A stretch of 64,000 nucleotides of DNA from Stenotrophomonas bentonitica (GTDB lineage Bacteria; Pseudomonadota; Gammaproteobacteria; Xanthomonadales; Xanthomonadaceae). The notes under the pieces were generated by a model, which was not told where the DNA came from, ran no database searches, and saw nothing but the letters and a program-made list of their open reading frames with translations. Positions within the stretch are counted from its first letter, which is position 1; the number at the start of each line of letters is the position of its first letter. The stretch spans positions 1 to 64,000 of the forward strand of contig NZ_JAAZUH010000001.1 of the NCBI RefSeq assembly GCF_013185915.1, read 5' to 3'. Both the position numbers and the translations under genes were made by a program. Positions 46,430 to 54,562 of this stretch are shown piece after piece.

Positions 46430-48028
46430 ATGACCCGCACTGCTGCCTGGCTGGCCTGCCTGCTGTTGATGTCCGCACCTGCCTGGGCCAGCGAGGCCAC
46501 CGTGACCGGCAAGGTCTACCAGGAGCGCGACGGCAAGCCCGGCCGCGGTCCCACCGACCCCGCGCTGGCGGGGGTGCAGGTGTCGAACGGCGAGGTCATC
46601 GTGCGCACCGCCGCCGACGGCAGCTACAGCCTGCCGATCCGTGACGGCCAGACCGTGTTCGTCATCAAGCCGGACGAATTCCAGTTCCCGGTCGCGGCCA
46701 ACGGCATGCCCAGCTACTGGCGGCACTATGCGCCGCAGGGCTCGCCGCGGCTGAAGTACGACGGCATCGCCGCCACCGGCGGCAACGTGCGCAACTGGGA
46801 CTTCGCGCTGGAGCCGGCCAAGGATGCCGACGCCGCGCGTTCCGGTTTCGAGATGCTGGTGTTCACCGACTCGCAGACCGCCAGCCGCCAGGACGTGGGC
46901 TACTACCACCGCGCCATCGTCGAGCCGATCATCGGCAAGCACCCGGCGCGGCTGGGCACCACCCTGGGCGACATCGTCAACGACGACCTCTCCCTGTACC
47001 CGCAGATCAACAAGGCCACCGCGCAGCTGCAGGTGCCGTGGTTCCATGTGCCGGGCAACCACGACCTGGACATGGATGCCGGCGACGACCGCCATTCGCT
47101 GGACAGCTGGCGCGCCGTGTATGGCCCTGATACCTACGCGGTGGAAGAGGGCGGCGCCAGTTTCGTGTTCCTCGATGACGTGGTCTACGACCCGACCGCC
47201 AAGCCGAAGTATGTCGGTGGCCTGCGCCCGGACCAGTTCACCTTCCTGGCCAACTACCTCAAGGACCTGCCACGCGACCGCCTGCTGGTGCTGGGCATGC
47301 ACATCCCGCTGTTCGACGCCGCGCCCGGCCGCGAAACCTTCCGCCACGTCGACCGCACGCGCCTGTTCGCACTGCTCAAGGACTTCCCGCACGTGCTGGT
47401 GCTCAGTGGCCACAGCCACACCCAGCAGCACTATTACCACGGTGAGGCCGAAGGCTGGAAAGGCAGCCGGCCGCTGCACGAGTACAACGTGGGCGCGGCC
47501 TGTGGTGCGTTCTGGTCGGGCGTGAAGGACAGTGCCGGCATTCCCGATGCCACCATGAGCGACGGCACCCCGAACGGGTATGCAGTGCTCTCGGTGCAGC
47601 CGGGCGGTGAGTACGGCCTGCGCTATTACGTGGCGCGCGCGCCGGACGACTACCAGATCGCGCTGCATGCGCCGAAGGTGCTGCGCAAGGGCGCCTACCC
47701 GGCCTGGGGTGTGTTCGCCAATGTGTTCATGGGCCAGGCCGACACGGTGGTGGAGTTCCGCGTGGATGACGGCACGTGGCAGCCGATGAAGCGGGTGGAG
47801 CAGCCGGACCCGCGCGTGCTGCTCGAGAACGTCGCCGACGACACCGCCGAACGCCTGCGCGGTTTCGACCGTTCGCCGGAAGCCACCCCGTCGACGCACC
47901 TGTGGCGCGGCGCGCTGCCGACCGACCTGGCCGTCGGCGACCACAAGGTGGAAGTGCGTGCCGTCCATGCCGACGGCCCCACCGCAGCTGCCAGCACCAC
48001 CTACCGCCTGCAGACCGCCAAACCGTAA
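46430..48028 (+). CDS. Exported calcineurin-like metallophosphoesterase
   Basis: 532 aa from ATG 46430 with a signal peptide (AAWLACLLLMSAPAWA-SEA). N-terminal beta-sandwich (about 20-130: ATVTGKVYQERDG, DGSYSLPI), central metallophosphoesterase domain with VFTDSQT, GDIVND (near 180), PGNHDLDMD (near 209), GMHIPLF and SGHSHTQQH (near 326), then a C-terminal beta domain. The first metal motif DxH is altered to DSQ. This three-domain layout is typical of periplasmic phosphoesterases annotated as calcineurin-like with N- and C-terminal domains (PF16370/PF16371). Substrate unknown. 89 nt after hisI, own transcription likely. Confidence 0.85.
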   Translation: MTRTAAWLACLLLMSAPAWASEATVTGKVYQERDGKPGRGPTDPALAGVQVSNGEVIVRTAADGSYSLPIRDGQTVFVIKPDEFQFPVAANGMPSYWRHYAPQGSPRLKYDGIAATGGNVRNWDFALEPAKDADAARSGFEMLVFTDSQTASRQDVGYYHRAIVEPIIGKHPARLGTTLGDIVNDDLSLYPQINKATAQLQVPWFHVPGNHDLDMDAGDDRHSLDSWRAVYGPDTYAVEEGGASFVFLDDVVYDPTAKPKYVGGLRPDQFTFLANYLKDLPRDRLLVLGMHIPLFDAAPGRETFRHVDRTRLFALLKDFPHVLVLSGHSHTQQHYYHGEAEGWKGSRPLHEYNVGAACGAFWSGVKDSAGIPDATMSDGTPNGYAVLSVQPGGEYGLRYYVARAPDDYQIALHAPKVLRKGAYPAWGVFANVFMGQADTVVEFRVDDGTWQPMKRVEQPDPRVLLENVADDTAERLRGFDRSPEATPSTHLWRGALPTDLAVGDHKVEVRAVHADGPTAAASTTYRLQTAKP

Positions 48029-48122
48029 CGCCGTACGCCCAGGTACGGCGGAACCTGCTTTGCAAACCCCCACCGATCACCGAAAATCCGCGCATGCGAT
48101 CGAATCAACCCAAGGCCAGCGA

Positions 48123-49154
48123 GTGAGCGTTGCAACACCGTTTCCGGATACGCATCCGGCTCAACCGCCACGCCCGGGTTCCCACGGCGACACCCTGATC
48201 GTCGCCGACGTCGGCGGCACCTATGCGCGCCTGGCCGTGGCCGAAGTGCGCGCGGGCCAGGCACCGCGCATCCGCAACCTGCGTCGCTACGCCTGTGCGG
48301 ACTTCGCCAGCCTGGCGAGCATCCTTGCCGCGTTCCGCGCGTCACAGGATAGTGCCCCGGCGACCGCCGTGGTCGCCATCGCCGGCCTGCTTGAAGGCGA
48401 CCACCTGGTCAACACCAACCTGCCGTGGCCGGTGTCCGTGGCCGCTACGCGCCGCGACGCCGGGCTCGCCTCGCTCGACCTGATCAACGATTTCGAAGCC
48501 GTGGCCTACGCGATTCCGCACGTCGCCGCCGACACGCTGGTAGCGCTGAACGGCGACGCGGACGCCGGCAACCGTTGGCCGGCGTTGGTGCTGGGCCCGG
48601 GCACCGGACTGGGTGCCGCGCTGCGTTTCGAAGCCGGCGCAGGCGCGGTGCTGGCCAGCGAAGCCGGGCACGCCGCGCTCGGTGCGGTCAGCGCACTCGA
48701 ACTGCAGGTGCTCCAGCAGATGCTGCAACGCTGGGAGCACGTGGACAACGAACGCATCCTGTCCGGCAGCGGGTTGATGAATCTGTATCCCAGCCTGTGC
48801 GCAATCCGTGGTGTGGCACCGCAGTGGACCACCACCGAGGCATTGATCGGCGCCGCACTGGCCGGCGACGACGCGCTGGCCGTGGAAACGCTGGAGGTGT
48901 TCTGCGGGTGGCTGGGCAGTCTGTCCGGCGACCTGGCGGCGACCTTCGGGGCGCGCTCGGTGTACCTGGCCGGCGGCATTTCCGGCCACGTTGCACGGTT
49001 CATCGATGACGGCCACTTCCGCACGCGGTTCCTGGCCAAGGGCGTGATGCGCCGGGTGCTGGAACAGGTGCCGGTGTGGCGGGTCGAACATGGCGAGCTG
49101 GGCGTGGTCGGTGCGGCGGTATGGCACGCCGAGAACCGCCGCGCGGCCGCATAG
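48123..49154 (+). CDS. glk: Glucokinase
   Basis: 343 aa from GTG 48123; the longer frame enters the phosphoesterase gene. GlcK family (PF02685), not ROK: ATP site IVADVGGTYARLAVAEV, LINDFEAVAYAI with catalytic Asp, GPGTGLGAALRF, GHAALGAVSALE and the C-terminal YLAGGISGHVARFI. Phosphorylates glucose with ATP; cytoplasmic. A role in handling glucose trimmed from glycans is possible from the neighbours. Confidence 0.88.
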   Translation: MSVATPFPDTHPAQPPRPGSHGDTLIVADVGGTYARLAVAEVRAGQAPRIRNLRRYACADFASLASILAAFRASQDSAPATAVVAIAGLLEGDHLVNTNLPWPVSVAATRRDAGLASLDLINDFEAVAYAIPHVAADTLVALNGDADAGNRWPALVLGPGTGLGAALRFEAGAGAVLASEAGHAALGAVSALELQVLQQMLQRWEHVDNERILSGSGLMNLYPSLCAIRGVAPQWTTTEALIGAALAGDDALAVETLEVFCGWLGSLSGDLAATFGARSVYLAGGISGHVARFIDDGHFRTRFLAKGVMRRVLEQVPVWRVEHGELGVVGAAVWHAENRRAAA

Positions 49155-49178
49155 CATTCATTTCCGGGGGAGCAGCAC

Positions 49179-50177
49179 GTGACAGATCGTAGGCAGTTTC
49201 TCCAGGCCGGTGCACTGGCCGCAGGCGTGATGGCCTTTCCGAAAGTGCAGGCCAGCAGCAACGGTCGCGCCCGGGTGGTCTCGACCTGGGACTTTGGCGT
49301 GGGCGCCAACCAGGCCGCCTGGAAAGTGCTGTCGACCGGCGGCAGCGCGCTGGACGCGGTGGAAACCGGTGCGCGCTGGGCCGAAAGCGAGTTGTGCAAT
49401 CCAACCGTGGGCCGCTGCGGCAATCCAGACCGCGACGGCATCCTCACCCTGGACGCCAGCATCATGGCCGGCGACGGCCGCTGTGGTTCGGTGGCGGCGC
49501 TGACCGACATCCTGCATCCGGTTTCGGTCGCCCGCAAAGTGATGGAGCAGACCCCGCACGTGATGCTGGTGGGCGAGGGCGCGCAGCAGTTCGCCGTGCA
49601 GCAGGGTTTCCCGCGCGAGAAACTGCTGACACCCGCCGCCGAGAAGGCGTGGCGCGAATGGTTGAAGACCGCGCAGTACACGCCCGAGATCAATGCCGAG
49701 CGGCGCACGCGCCCAGGCGACAGCAGCAACCACGACACGCTGGGCATGCTCGCCATCGATGCGCAGGGCCAGCTGGCCGGCGCCTGCACCACCAGCGGCA
49801 TGGCCTGGAAGCTGCACGGCCGGGTCGGCGACAGCCCGATCATCGGCGCCGGGCTGTACGTGGACAATGAAGTGGGCGCGGCCACCGCGTCGGGCGTGGG
49901 CGAGGAAATGATCCGCAACGCAGCCTCGTTCCTGGTGGTCGAACTAATGCGCCAGGGCCGTTCCCCGGCCGAGGCCTGCCGCGAGGCGATCGCGCGCGTG
50001 GTGCGCAAGCGCCCCGAGGCCAGCAAGACCCTGCAGGTGTGTTTCCTGGCACTGGACCGCAACGGTGAGGTGGGCGCGTACGCGCTGCATCGCGGCTTCG
50101 TGTACGCGGTCTGCGACAAGGACCGCCAGGACGACCTGCGCGACTCCGCATCGGTCTATACCACCGAGCAGACCTGA
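49179..50177 (+). CDS. N4-(beta-N-acetylglucosaminyl)-L-asparaginase
   Basis: 332 aa from GTG 49179 with GGGGGA before it. Ntn-hydrolase family T2; cleaves the GlcNAc-Asn bond of N-glycopeptides. Matures by self-cleavage before Thr187 in NHDTLGMLAID. Other family marks: GGSALDAVETGARWAE, GNPDRDGILTLDASIM in parts, and the C-terminal-chain GRVGDSPIIGAGLYVDNEVG in parts. A twin-arginine type signal (TDRRQFLQAGALAAGVMAFP) suggests Tat export to the periplasm. Such genes accompany N-glycan utilisation loci, agreeing with the GH92/GH2 cluster nearby. Confidence 0.92.
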   Translation: MTDRRQFLQAGALAAGVMAFPKVQASSNGRARVVSTWDFGVGANQAAWKVLSTGGSALDAVETGARWAESELCNPTVGRCGNPDRDGILTLDASIMAGDGRCGSVAALTDILHPVSVARKVMEQTPHVMLVGEGAQQFAVQQGFPREKLLTPAAEKAWREWLKTAQYTPEINAERRTRPGDSSNHDTLGMLAIDAQGQLAGACTTSGMAWKLHGRVGDSPIIGAGLYVDNEVGAATASGVGEEMIRNAASFLVVELMRQGRSPAEACREAIARVVRKRPEASKTLQVCFLALDRNGEVGAYALHRGFVYAVCDKDRQDDLRDSASVYTTEQT

Positions 50178-50917
50178 TGGCCGCCCCCCACGTCCTGGAG
50201 ATCGCCTCGAACTCGGTGGCCTCGGCACTGGCCGCGCAGGCCGGCGGGGCCGACCGGGTCGAGCTGTTCGACAACCTGGGCGAGGGCGGCACCACGCCGT
50301 CGTACGCCAGCATTGCCGTCGCACGGGAGCGCCTGCGCATTCCGTTGTTCGTGCTGATCCGGCCGCGCCCGGGTGATTTTCACTACGACGCGCTTGAAAC
50401 GGAGCTGATGCTGCGCGATATCGCGAACTGCCGGCAGCTGGGCTGCGACGGCGTGGTGATCGGGGCGTTGGATGCGGACGGCGCCGTGGCCATGCCGCTG
50501 TGCCGCGAACTGGTGGCCGCAGCCGGTCCACTGGGCATCACGTTTCACCGCGCCTTCGATGCCGCGCGGGATCTGCCCGAAGCGTTGGAGCAGGTCGTGG
50601 AGCTGGGGTGCCAGCGTGTACTGAGCTCTGGTGGGCAGGCGGGCGCAGGGCAGGGCAGCGACATGCTGGCCCGGCTGGTCGCGCAGGCCGGTGATCGATT
50701 GTCGGTGATGGCCGGTGCGGGCATCACGCCGGACAACATCGCCGCGATTGCGTCGGTTACCGGTTGCCGCGAGGTGCATGCGTCTGCGAAGGCGGCGCGT
50801 GCGTCGGGCATGCGGTTCCGGAATGCCGACCTTCGTGGACTGGATAACGATTGGGTACAGTCCGATGCCGCGATCGTGGCGGCATTGCGTTCCGCTTTGG
50901 ATGTCACCGGGCTTTGA
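50177..50917 (+). CDS. cutC: CutC-family protein
   Basis: 246 aa, ATG 50177 overlapping the asparaginase stop by one base. TIM-barrel CutC: EIASNSVASALAAQAGGADRVEL in parts, VLIRPRPGDF, GVVIGALDADG, TFHRAFDAARD, RVLSSGGQAGAGQG and VMAGAGITPDNI. Once linked to copper homeostasis, the family's real reaction is unclear and a sugar or aldolase role has been suggested. Coupling to a glycosylasparaginase favours a carbohydrate-related job. Confidence 0.85.
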   Translation: MAAPHVLEIASNSVASALAAQAGGADRVELFDNLGEGGTTPSYASIAVARERLRIPLFVLIRPRPGDFHYDALETELMLRDIANCRQLGCDGVVIGALDADGAVAMPLCRELVAAAGPLGITFHRAFDAARDLPEALEQVVELGCQRVLSSGGQAGAGQGSDMLARLVAQAGDRLSVMAGAGITPDNIAAIASVTGCREVHASAKAARASGMRFRNADLRGLDNDWVQSDAAIVAALRSALDVTGL

Positions 50918-50925
50918 GTCCGCGC

Positions 50926-50947
50926 TGACACGCGTGGCGTGTCACTA
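50926..50947. repeat. SMAG-type REP unit, ACACGC subtype
   Basis: TGACACGCG-TGG-CGTGTCA palindrome ending CTAC, same subtype as 37075-37096. Sits directly after cutC and directly beyond the terminator of the TonB receptor gene. Confidence 0.82.
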
Positions 50948-50950
50948 CGC

Positions 50951-50988
50951 AAAAAAAACGACAGCCATCTGTACCAGCCTGACTGTCG
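50951..50988 (-). terminator. Terminator of the TonB receptor gene
   Basis: On the minus strand CGACAG (50988-50983) pairs with CTGTCG (50964-50959) through a larger hairpin, then eight T (50958-50951). A second strong hairpin, GCCCTCGCC/GGCGAGGGC at 51001-51023, lies between it and the stop codon. Confidence 0.8.
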
Positions 50989-51032
50989 TGGAGGAACGTT
51001 GCCCTCGCCGGTAAGGCGAGGGCAGGTATTGC

Positions 51033-54000
51033 TTAGAACTTGTAGGTCGCGCCGAAGTACAGCTGACGGCCGGAGTACAGGCTGGAGATCAGGCGGGCAT
51101 CGGTGTCGTTGCCGAGGTGGATGCGCTGTTCTTCCTTGGTGGCGTTCAGGACCGATGCGGTGAAGGTCAGCGCGTCGGTGAAGTTGTAGGCCACGTTGAG
51201 GTCGAGCTGTGCGTACGGCTCGGTGTACTCGGTCATGCCGCCATTCAAGCCACCGACCACTTCGCCACGACGGTTGTACGAGGCGCGCGCCAGGAAGGTG
51301 TCGTTCTCGTAGAACACGGTGAAGTTGGCCTGGTTCTTGGCGCTGCCGACCAGCGGCGAAGCGCCGATGTTCTCGCCGTCGAGCACGATCGAAGCCAGGT
51401 TGGTGTCGTTGTAGGTGTAGTTGGCCTGCACGCCCAGACCGAAGTCGAAGGTGTACTGACCATACAGCTCCACGCCCTGCGACACGCCGTCACGGCCGTT
51501 GGCCTGGGTCTCGTAGTCCTGCACGGTGACCGACTCGCCGCCGATCACCATCTGCACGTCACGCACGACCGGCACGGTGAAGTTGTCCACGTTCTTGCGG
51601 AACAGGCCGATACCCGCGACCGCACCCGGCTGGAAGTACCACTCCAGGCCGACGTCGAACTGGGTCGCTTCGAACGGTTCCAGGTCCTTGTTGCTGCCGT
51701 GGCCCTGCCAGCCTTCCTGCGGCGCGCCACCGGCGACGCGACGGTCGTTGACATACTCGGCGCTGAAGTAGCTCAGGGCGCCCGGCGCGGCGATGCTGGT
51801 GTAGCTCGGACGTGCGATCACCTTGGACGCGGCGCCACGCAGCACCAGGTTGTCGGTGATGTCCCAGGCGATGTTGAAGCTCGGCAGGAAGTCGGTGTAG
51901 GTCTTGTCGGAGCCGATCAGCTCGAAGGTCTTCGAACGGGCCAGGCTGTCGGGCAGGCGCACGAAACCGCTTTCGCAACCGTAGTTCGGGAACGCTGCCG
52001 CGGCCGGGTCGTTGCACGACATCGGCGCGCCCGAGGCGTTGTCCAGGAAGTAGTCGTTGAAGCGTTCGATCGAGTCGCTGGACTGGGCGAACTGCTCGGT
52101 GCGGACCATGCGGACGCCGACGTTGCCGCGCAGGCGGTCGGTACGGAAGTTGGCCTGGAAGTAGCCGGCGTAGACCTTCTCGTTGACGTTGTAGACGAAG
52201 TCTTCTTCGGTCCGGTTGTGCGAACCGCCGTAACGATCGTTGAGGTAGTTGATGTAGGCCGGGTAGTCGATGCCCGGGAACACGTTGGCGTCGAAGCCGC
52301 CGCGGATGCCGGTGATCGGGTTGGACAGGAAGAAGCCCGGCTGGGCGATGCCCGCCGTGTTGTCACAGCCCGCCTGGTAGCGGTTGTTGTCGTAGTCGGC
52401 GGGGTCGGTGCCCGGGCAGACCCAGTAGGTGTTGCCGGTGTTGCGGTGGACCTTGCCATCGCTGTACTTGGCGCCGAACTGGAACGAGTCCAGCCAGCCG
52501 TCTTCGAACAGCTTGGTGAAGTCGGCCTGGAAGTGGTTCTGCTTGACCTCGGTCTGCATCCAGGACGAATCGGTGGAGCCGGTGTCCACTTCGGCGATGC
52601 CGTTCATCAGCTGCTGCTGCAGGTCAGGCGAGAACGTGGCCGACGGCGTGCCGGTCAGGTCCCATGCGGAGTAGCGGTTGCCGGACTCCCACACGCCATC
52701 CACGCGACGGCGCGGCTTGGCCGACATGCGGAAGTTCATGGTCGGCCCACCCTCGGACCAGGTGCGGCCGCCGCTGAAGGACGCCTTCCAGAGCGGGCTG
52801 ATGTCCCAGTCGATGCTCAGGTCGGCAGTCTGCGACAGCGCCTTTTCGCGGCTGTAGCCGCCGGTCAGCTGCGGGGTGGGGATGGTGCAGTCGTCCGGAC
52901 CCCAGCCACCAGGCGGCAGGCCGGCGGCAGCGGCTTCGTCTTCGCTGCAGTAGTAGGTCTTGCCGGCCAGCTTCTCGAACTGGGCGCCGGTGACGATGCT
53001 GCCGCTGGGATCCATGGTCAGGCCGTTGAGCAGGCGGCCGCCGGCCCAGTTGCCGTCCTGGTTGTAGCGCGCCATGTTCCATTCCGGAATCTTGAGCATG
53101 TTCTGGGTGTAGTCACCCTGCAGCTCGAAGCGGAAGTAGTTGGCGGTCAGGGTGACGTTGTCGGTCGGCTTGAACTGGAAGGTGAACTGGCCACCGGTGC
53201 GCTCACGCTCTTCTTCCTTCACCGCGAAGTTCACCGAGGTGGGCATGAAGAAGTCGGTGTAGTTGTTGCCGTTCTGGTCGTTGAAGCCGGAGTTGCCCCA
53301 CCAGTAGTTGACGCCGCCCTGGGTCAGCGGGTTGCCGTTGACGTCGCGGGCGTCGGTGTCGGTGCCGTACCACTGGTAGTTCTCGGTGGTGGCTTCCATG
53401 GTGCGGCTGGTGCGCTTCTGCTTGGTCACCCCGACCAGCACGCCGAAGCGTTCGTCGTCGCTGTGCCAGGAGTACAGCGCGGACGCCTGCGGGTCGACGT
53501 CGGGGCTGGTGTCCGAGGAGGTGCCTTCCAGGGTCACATAGCCGGAATTGGATTCCATCTCGAGCGGGCGACGGGTATGCAGGATCACCGTGCCGCCGAT
53601 GCCGCCTTCGTCGATGCGCGCTTCCGGCGACTTGAACAGCTCGGCGCTGGACAGCATGTTCGAGGGCAGCAGGGTGTAGTTGAACGAGCGGCTGGCCTCG
53701 TCATTGGTTTCCGAGGTCGCGATGTAGTTGCCGTTCAACTGGGTCAGGGTCAGGTCCGGATCCAGGCCGCGCACGCTGACGCTCTTGCCTTCGCCGCCGT
53801 CGCGGGTAATGACCACGCCCGGCACGCGCTGCAGCGAGTCGGCCACGTTCTTGTCGGGGAACTTGCCCACGTCTTCTGCGGTGATCACTTCGACCACGGC
53901 GTTGGCGTCACGCTTCTGCTGCAGGCTCTTTTCGATGGCGTAGCGGTAGCCGGTGACCTGCACGCTGTCGAGCGTGGTCGCCGAGGGCGTTTCGGACGGG

Positions 54001-54113
54001 GTCGCGGCCTGCTGGGCGAACACGGTCGCCGGCACGAAGGCCGCGGCGGCCAGGGCAAAGGTGATCGCGGCGGACAATGCGTCGCGGCCGTGCATGCGGG
54101 ACATCTGCTTCAT
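51033..54113 (-). CDS. TonB-dependent outer-membrane receptor, glycan uptake
   Basis: 1026 aa. Signal peptide (SAAITFALAAAAFVPATVFAQ at about 13-34), TonB box TLDSVQVTG near 47-55, plug domain (about 70-190) with VITAEDVGKFPDKNVADSLQ, RVPGVVITRDGGEGKSVSVRG in parts, and a 22-strand barrel ending in the outer-membrane signature YFGATYKF with terminal Phe. ATG 54113 has GGAGAGAG upstream. The size and plug sequence resemble Xanthomonas TonB receptors of carbohydrate loci; imports glycan fragments across the outer membrane. Divergent from GH92 with four shared LacI-type sites in the 449-bp gap. Confidence 0.93.
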   Translation of the reverse strand: MKQMSRMHGRDALSAAITFALAAAAFVPATVFAQQAATPSETPSATTLDSVQVTGYRYAIEKSLQQKRDANAVVEVITAEDVGKFPDKNVADSLQRVPGVVITRDGGEGKSVSVRGLDPDLTLTQLNGNYIATSETNDEASRSFNYTLLPSNMLSSAELFKSPEARIDEGGIGGTVILHTRRPLEMESNSGYVTLEGTSSDTSPDVDPQASALYSWHSDDERFGVLVGVTKQKRTSRTMEATTENYQWYGTDTDARDVNGNPLTQGGVNYWWGNSGFNDQNGNNYTDFFMPTSVNFAVKEEERERTGGQFTFQFKPTDNVTLTANYFRFELQGDYTQNMLKIPEWNMARYNQDGNWAGGRLLNGLTMDPSGSIVTGAQFEKLAGKTYYCSEDEAAAAGLPPGGWGPDDCTIPTPQLTGGYSREKALSQTADLSIDWDISPLWKASFSGGRTWSEGGPTMNFRMSAKPRRRVDGVWESGNRYSAWDLTGTPSATFSPDLQQQLMNGIAEVDTGSTDSSWMQTEVKQNHFQADFTKLFEDGWLDSFQFGAKYSDGKVHRNTGNTYWVCPGTDPADYDNNRYQAGCDNTAGIAQPGFFLSNPITGIRGGFDANVFPGIDYPAYINYLNDRYGGSHNRTEEDFVYNVNEKVYAGYFQANFRTDRLRGNVGVRMVRTEQFAQSSDSIERFNDYFLDNASGAPMSCNDPAAAAFPNYGCESGFVRLPDSLARSKTFELIGSDKTYTDFLPSFNIAWDITDNLVLRGAASKVIARPSYTSIAAPGALSYFSAEYVNDRRVAGGAPQEGWQGHGSNKDLEPFEATQFDVGLEWYFQPGAVAGIGLFRKNVDNFTVPVVRDVQMVIGGESVTVQDYETQANGRDGVSQGVELYGQYTFDFGLGVQANYTYNDTNLASIVLDGENIGASPLVGSAKNQANFTVFYENDTFLARASYNRRGEVVGGLNGGMTEYTEPYAQLDLNVAYNFTDALTFTASVLNATKEEQRIHLGNDTDARLISSLYSGRQLYFGATYKF

Positions 54114-54153
54114 TCCACTCTCTCCGTTGGATTGAATCGGTGCTGAGATTTCG

Positions 54154-54168
54154 TTGAAACGATCTAAA
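54154..54168. promoter_or_regulatory. LacI-type operator 1
   Basis: TTGAAACGATCTAAA; right half GATCTAAA is identical in sites 1-3. About 40 nt before the receptor start codon. Confidence 0.65.
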
Positions 54169-54228
54169 ATTGGCAGCGGACCTGGCGAGCCCCCCAGCTC
54201 GCCGTGCCACGCATATGACGGTTCGGAG

Positions 54229-54243
54229 TTGGATCGATCTAAA
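54229..54243. promoter_or_regulatory. LacI-type operator 2
   Basis: TTGGATCGATCTAAA, near-palindromic around ATCGAT; receptor side of the gap. Confidence 0.7.
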
Positions 54244-54473
54244 CCGCTGGCAGCGAATTTTTAACACGGCGGCGCCAGGGAAGCATGCTGCTCCGCAATA
54301 TGGACGGCGGGGCCGGGAATGTGCCTAGGGCGCAGGCGCCACAAGGGACAAGGGGCGGGCGGGACTTTGAACGCTTCAGTTGCGCAGCGCGCAGGGCGCG
54401 GTGCAGGCGACGGGGTAGGGGGGGCGCTCATGTTGCGCCGCAGAATGCATGGACGGATTGCCCCGTGTTCTAC

Positions 54474-54488
54474 TTAAATCGATCTAAA
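54474..54488. promoter_or_regulatory. LacI-type operator 3
   Basis: TTAAATCGATCTAAA, GH92 side of the gap, 75 nt before the GH92 start. Confidence 0.7.
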
Positions 54489-54504
54489 TTCACGCCGCCG
54501 TGAC

Positions 54505-54520
54505 TTTGGAGCGATCCAAA
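54505..54520. promoter_or_regulatory. LacI-type operator 4
   Basis: TTTGGAGCGATCCAAA, with perfect 6-bp outer arms, 43 nt before the GH92 start. The 16-bp shape and CG-type centre match LacI-family sites. Confidence 0.7.
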
Positions 54521-54562
54521 ACGCACCTCGCCTCACCGTCATCGACCCACAGGAACCACTGC

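Noticed and set aside
54505..54520. CRP/Clp-type site
   Set aside because: Arms TTTGGA/TCCAAA with a CG-type centre fit LacI-family sites and lack the TGTGA/TCACA of Clp.
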